A model generated the notes under the pieces. That model did no database searches. It was not told the DNA's origin and was given only the letters and a program-made list of their open reading frames with translations. From assembly GCA_021904315.1 (NCBI GenBank), contig CM038924.1:1054001-1118000 (forward strand): a DNA stretch of 64,000 bases. Direction: 5' to 3'. Source of the stretch: Sphagnum magellanicum (lineage: Eukaryota; Streptophyta; Sphagnopsida; Sphagnales; Sphagnaceae). This document shows, piece after piece, positions 59,220 through 64,000 of the stretch (the first letter of the stretch is position 1; each line of letters starts with the position of its first letter). A program made the position numbers and the translations under genes.

Positions 59220-59800
59220 ATCATTAAAGCAACCAAACAACAATGTCAACTCATCAATTTTAATATGTTGATGGGGGTTGAAGTGGTATATGTTTAGCTA
59301 TTGTGTGAACATATCAATGGCATTCATGTTTGTGGATGATCACAAATGTGATGATATTAGGTTTGTGAAAAACAAAAGTAGGCCCAAAATTGTTCATTTA
59401 ATAATTGTCGGATTTACAATTGTTGCAATCCTCTTAAAGGTGGGTGCCCATGTTGTAGGAAAAATGGGTAACTTGATACTCAACTTTGCATAGGACTTGC
59501 ATTGGTTTATGACGCACAAAACGTAGTGATTACCAATTGGATCCAAGAATGCATGGAGGACTTGAAAGAGGAAACCACATTCTAGAACAAGTGACAAAAC
59601 CAAATTTGCTTATTACAAAAGATGCATTGGTTGTAAAAAGCAAGGTTGCTATGCAATGGTTTGTGAACTTTTTAAGAAAAAAAGACATAATTAAATTGTT
59701 TGATTTGAGTGCTAGCTGAGATATCGTAAAATGAATAATCACCATTGGGATTTCTCAACTATTCAATGGGTATGTTTGCACTAGAGAGCATTTAGGGGTT
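59220..59800 (+). pseudogene. ROCO C-terminal pseudogene fragment
   Basis: It matches the last 200 codons or so of the intact ROCO gene (49020-49600). One frame (59278-59493) gives DDIRFVKNKSRPKIVHLIIV and VGAHVVGKMGNL beside the intact gene's VENENRRKIAHLVIV and VAAHVIGGVGNL. A second frame (59537-59719) gives MDPRMHGG and KVAMQWFVNFLRKKDIIKLF. At least two stops (for example the one ending the first frame at 59493) and one frame change break it. It has no LRR, Roc or COR part and no start. It came with the segmental duplication and is most likely non-functional. Confidence 0.88.
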
Positions 59801-62235
59801 AGAGAATTGTTCAATTCCATATGCATAAAAGCTACTTATTTTTTAAATTTTTGCATAAATATTAAACTAGTTTGGACTAATTTCATATACATTAAATAAA
59901 CAATCCAACATTGTTAACAATTATGTACAAAGTGTGATTCATATTATTTAGTTCTTGGGTGAAATCACAAGTTTTATTTTTGGAAGGAGCCATATTGATT
60001 GGCCCATCAACATTTTTTTTGGAACATTGGGCATTCCCAAATAGAAACACCTCTTTGGACCTAAGTTGCAAAATAGAAACAAACACACTTATCTATGGCC
60101 CACCTTTTCACTTTATATACATGAGCATTGAACTTGGGGCAAATTATATGGGATAAGTCAAAGGTGTTATTGGGAATGTAGTGGGGAACAACTTGGGAAC
60201 CCCATTAGAATGTCATGGAACAATATATATATTTGTCCCCTCCCCCCCCAAAAGAAAGAAAATTGACGTCTCATGATTAGATGTTGAACCTTTTCATTAG
60301 CCACACAAAACTTTTATTTCCAAAATTGTTTGTCACGATTTTTGTTTTGGGCTAATGGTAGGGGCACAAATAGTGAAAAATAATGTGTTGAACATATGAA
60401 TATGGGTAGATGCAAGTTAGGGTGGCTCAAAAGTGACAAGAGTCCCAATCCCAAAAGTTCATATTTTAACATTAGAATGGAAAAAATAGTTAAAATTCAA
60501 TTTTGAATGGGCCTTATGTGATGATTAATCAACTAATAAAGTCTATATGAAAGGCTGCCCATTTGGACAATTCTTTGACATACATGTTAAGGGGAAAAAA
60601 TCATCAATCCAATAAAAAAAAACCAAAATAGGAACTTAGGAAAATAAGGTCCAAATTTGGTCATTCAAAAGTCCATAGTTATTTGTTGGTTACATTTTTT
60701 TTAAAAACTTTTTTCAATCCATATTCTTTTTTTCATCAAGTATCATATATTGAGTCCCTTAAAACATATTCAAATGAAATCATAACAAAAAATACATTTG
60801 AGTGTTAATGCAAAACCCAAACCATAGTCCATATGCTCATTTTTAAAGTTCATTACTCTATGATTAGTGTATGTTTATTGAATTTCACCCCTCAATAAAT
60901 ATTCTTATTCAAGTTGGCAATCTAAATTCATAAATATTTTTATCAAATTGATTATTTTACAATGTGTTTGTGGCATTTGAATAGAATACACTATGTATAA
61001 AATCTAGAAAAGGACAAAAAGTGAGCCACTTTAATGTGCATTCACCCATATATCAAACTTATGTTGTAATATAAATATTGTGACTAACTTCTAATGTGGA
61101 CATGAAAGAATAATGATTATAACGAACTTGATTTCTAAATGTGTTTATATTATACTTAACATGTTCCTTATTGGGATGGCTTTAGATGCATCTCATTTTC
61201 AATAAACCTTTGAATAGGGTGCAATCACAATCGAACGATCCAACTATAACAAAGGACTCAACCACAAATGGGCCTTTTATGGACATTTTGACTTTTTCAT
61301 AGAAAGGATTTGTTGAAGGATTATTTTGGCTACATGTTTTTAAAAATACTTACAGTTGCCCCAATAAATTATATGATTTGTGTTAACTATTTATAAATAA
61401 ATATGAATTTTTAAAAATGTATAAATTCTATCATATTTTATGTTTTGTTTTGAAAAATGATCAAAATTTCAAAGCATGTTAAAATATGATAACTATTTTA
61501 AGCTTTAGTTTTTTGTATCATAAGTCATAATTTTGTCATATGTCATACATACTATGAACCATTTACATTAACAAATGACTTTTCAAAGTTGAAAATTCTA
61601 AAATTATGTTTTGAATTTTTAAAAATTTCAAGTACCACAATTTTTAAATTATGAGTGTTTTCGAATGTGGATGCATATCATAGGTTATCATCATTTCAAT
61701 ATTTTTCCCATCAAATTTTTTTTATTAAAAGAGTTTTTAACATAGTGTTATTATTATTTAAAAAATTGATGTTAAAGTTCAAAAGTCTTTTACTAAAAAC
61801 AAAATTCAATTTATTAAATTAAAAGATTTTTAAAAAAATCTTCAACACTCATATAAATCATTTAACACAAATTTCTTTGATCAAGATGATATTAAAATGA
61901 CATTACATAAATATGTTTGACAAAATTGACAATTTTTCAGTCATGAGACATGGTTTTTAATTCATTTAACTATGATTACACCCAACACCTCTAATAATGC
62001 ATTTTAAATTTTTATTATTATGAAATTGGTAGGAATCAAGCTAGAAGCTCCTAATGGATTACATTTTATTGGACCAAATTATCTTGTCAATAATATAGCC
62101 TACCCAATACATGTATCAATAGGTAGAAATTGAATATTAACATTGACTACCTAGTTTTGAGAGTGAAACAAAGCTTGTGTATTAAAAAAACTAAATGTGG
62201 GACCATACATGAGATTAGGCATTTATATTTGTGAA

Positions 62236-62292
62236 ACAAAATGTATATATATGTGTGTGTGTGTATATATATATATATACATATATACATAT
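62236..62292. repeat. TG/TA dinucleotide microsatellite
   Basis: A tatatatatgtgtgtgtgtg run followed by a ta-rich stretch with catata interruptions, inside duplication copy 2. Confidence 0.93.
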
Positions 62293-63299
62293 AAATGAAG
62301 GATCTCAATGTTCGTTTCAATTAAAATTTATAATCAACATGGGGTATTAACAATGTCTTGAATGATATTCTTCTATTAAACACCACCCCCTCTCCCCTTT
62401 CCTACTAGTTCAATGTTTTGGTTTTTTTTTTTTTTTGAAAAATTGATGTAATTTTTGCAATAAAAAAACATTTTATAGTGAAAACACAAGTTTTTGCAAA
62501 ATTCATCATTGACAAATTCATGAGACTAGTTCCCTCCTACCCACTACCTCATACTTGTTGCCAAGTACTTCTTACCCTAAATAAAAGGTTTAAATAAAAA
62601 AAAGTGAACTAGTAAAAACTAGAATTATGTTAATCATTGTGCTTAGAAGTCGGACATGAACCCAATAAAATCCTTCATGGGGCACTATTGGAAGTTGGTT
62701 CATTCTCGCCATTTGTTGGTGAAATTTGCATGGAACCTTTTGTGAGTTTGGGAAGTTTCTTATTATTCATGCTTGTAATGGAACACATATTGAAAAGCTT
62801 GGTATATATGCCCCATGAATGCCATACCAAACAATATTTCTTAGTGTAAAAGATTAGGTATAGAATGTTAAATAATATTGCATAATAATAATTACATGTC
62901 ATAACAAAGGAATGCATTCTCCTCAACCTTTTTTTAGCATGAAATTTTGCATAAATGTCAAAAATAGAATTAAAAAGAATATTATTTTTCATTTTCCCCA
63001 TATTCTAGGAAAAAATCATCAAAATTTCAAAAATCAAGTTTCTTTTTCAAATAAATTCACCACATTTCTATTTGGGTTCTAAATGGGGTCCTTTTTTATA
63101 GCAGTTTTTCAACTTTTTGGACAAGTTATAGAGACCTACCCCTGTTTAATGTTAAATTCCTCCAAGGATGCTTGCATATGACACATGAAAAATTTGGAAA
63201 AAAATCACTGGTTCTCCTTGTAAGTTTATTTACTATTCAATAATGTTTACCATTCAAAGCACACCTGTAACCAAAAAAGGAAGGCTCATAGAACACCCT

Positions 63300-64000
63300 C
63301 ACAACTGCTGTTGAATTCCCGTTGACAGAATGTGGGTGATTCCCCTTGTCTGGTATAGACACACTTACAATTTCCTAATCAAAGTCCACATCTTCTGCAC
63401 CCCTAGCTCTGCTTATTCCCCAAAGGCAAGCGCACATCCACTACCTCCAAAGATGCATTACCAGAATTCTTACTCACATCATTTTGACGCACACCTCTAC
63501 AGACTTAGATCACCTTCTGTCCCTCTCCCTCTTCCATACCTAATCTTCCTTTGTCCTCCTCTCCTCAGATCAAGGAGCTACCTTCCTGCAGTTGCTAACG
63601 CAGCGGAAGATCATCAGCAACCAGCAATCCTCTAGGCTCTCCTAAAATTCCCCAAAAATCTCTCTAGCTCTCTGTTCTACCTCCCAGAAGCTCCTACCTC
63701 CTCTCTGTACAATTTTTTCATTCACTAGCACATTCTGCTCCTGCCAAACGCTCAGGACCCGACCTCCATTGCACTCTCCTACTCCTCCTCCTTCCCGATT
63801 GCCTTCCCCATCGTGCCGTTCAGCTTCGTCCTTCCTGCTCTTTTTGGCCCATCAATGCACCACCACATCTCCTCATCATTCGCGCTGCCACTGCCCTGTA
63901 CACCCTCCTTCACACCCCAAACACAGACCTTCCATGCATCCCCATGCAGCCGTCATGGGGAGTTATCCGCCGCCAAAAATCAGGACAACTGATTATACTC
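63300..64000 (+). promoter_or_regulatory. GC-richer, CT-rich stretch; possible leader of a gene entering at the right edge
   Basis: Composition changes sharply at about 63.3 kb to CT-rich, GC-richer sequence like that of plant 5' UTRs, with many ctcctcc and ccttccc runs. ATGs at 63944 and 63955 both open frames that run off the window; 63955 has a good context (G at -3 and +4) and begins MGSYPPPKIRTTDYT. A 101-codon frame at 63330-63635 has no recognisable motif. I infer a gene start here but cannot name it. Confidence 0.35.

Larger units (their letters stand above)
59220..63290 (+). repeat. tandem segmental duplication, copy 2
   Basis: Colinear with 49020-54345. Differences: it lacks the R element, has about 0.8 kb of extra AT-rich sequence at roughly 61.22-61.98 kb, and its C-run is only eight bases. 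Many substitutions show the duplication is old. Frames of 70-108 codons around 62.64-63.00 kb lie in duplicated flank and have no family motif. Confidence 0.85.

Overview
The window looks like nuclear DNA of a land plant. It is AT-rich, with long gene-poor stretches, plant-type splice sites, and only two clearly intact protein genes. One is a plant-type serine/threonine kinase. The other is an LRR-Roc-COR (ROCO) protein whose LRR, GTPase and C-terminal style I associate with mosses and other non-flowering plants. A non-flowering plant, perhaps a bryophyte, is therefore the best guess; the species cannot be told from this sequence.

Layout. 0-3.3 kb: intergenic, with minisatellites, microsatellites and one GC-richer island. 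3.5-6.6 kb: the kinase gene, with a 40-bp minisatellite in its leader, an upstream ATG exon that can be spliced in frame, and a degenerate repeat after its stop. 6.6-13.6 kb: intergenic, including one member of a dispersed repeat that recurs at 50, 56 and 60 kb. 14.0-19.1 kb: a decayed hAT transposase gene on the minus strand, split by a 3.3-kb element (here called R) whose core is a very large AT-rich minisatellite. 21.0-41.8 kb: three head-to-tail diverged copies (A, B, C) of an unclassified ~5-kb non-coding repeat. Copy A contains a six-fold 452-bp tandem array, and copy C contains a 1,375-bp non-autonomous Helitron with clean ends. 41.8-43.6 kb: GC-richer leader and promoter side of the ROCO gene. 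43.66-49.60 kb: the ROCO gene.

49.0-63.3 kb: the 3' end and downstream flank of the ROCO gene are duplicated in tandem (49.02-54.35 and 59.22-63.29 kb). The second copy carries only a decayed C-terminal ROCO fragment. A second R element sits inside the first copy of the duplication and is missing from the second, which shows its limits. Between the copies lie a partial fourth copy (D) of the 5-kb repeat and other relics. The last 700 bases are CT-rich and GC-richer and may be the leader of a gene that starts near the right edge.

The genes do not form a pathway that the sequence shows. The strongest observations are the probable microexon that completes the Walker A motif of the ROCO GTPase, the Helitron with natural empty sites nearby, the minisatellite-cored R element with two filled sites and one related empty site, and the ROCO segmental duplication.
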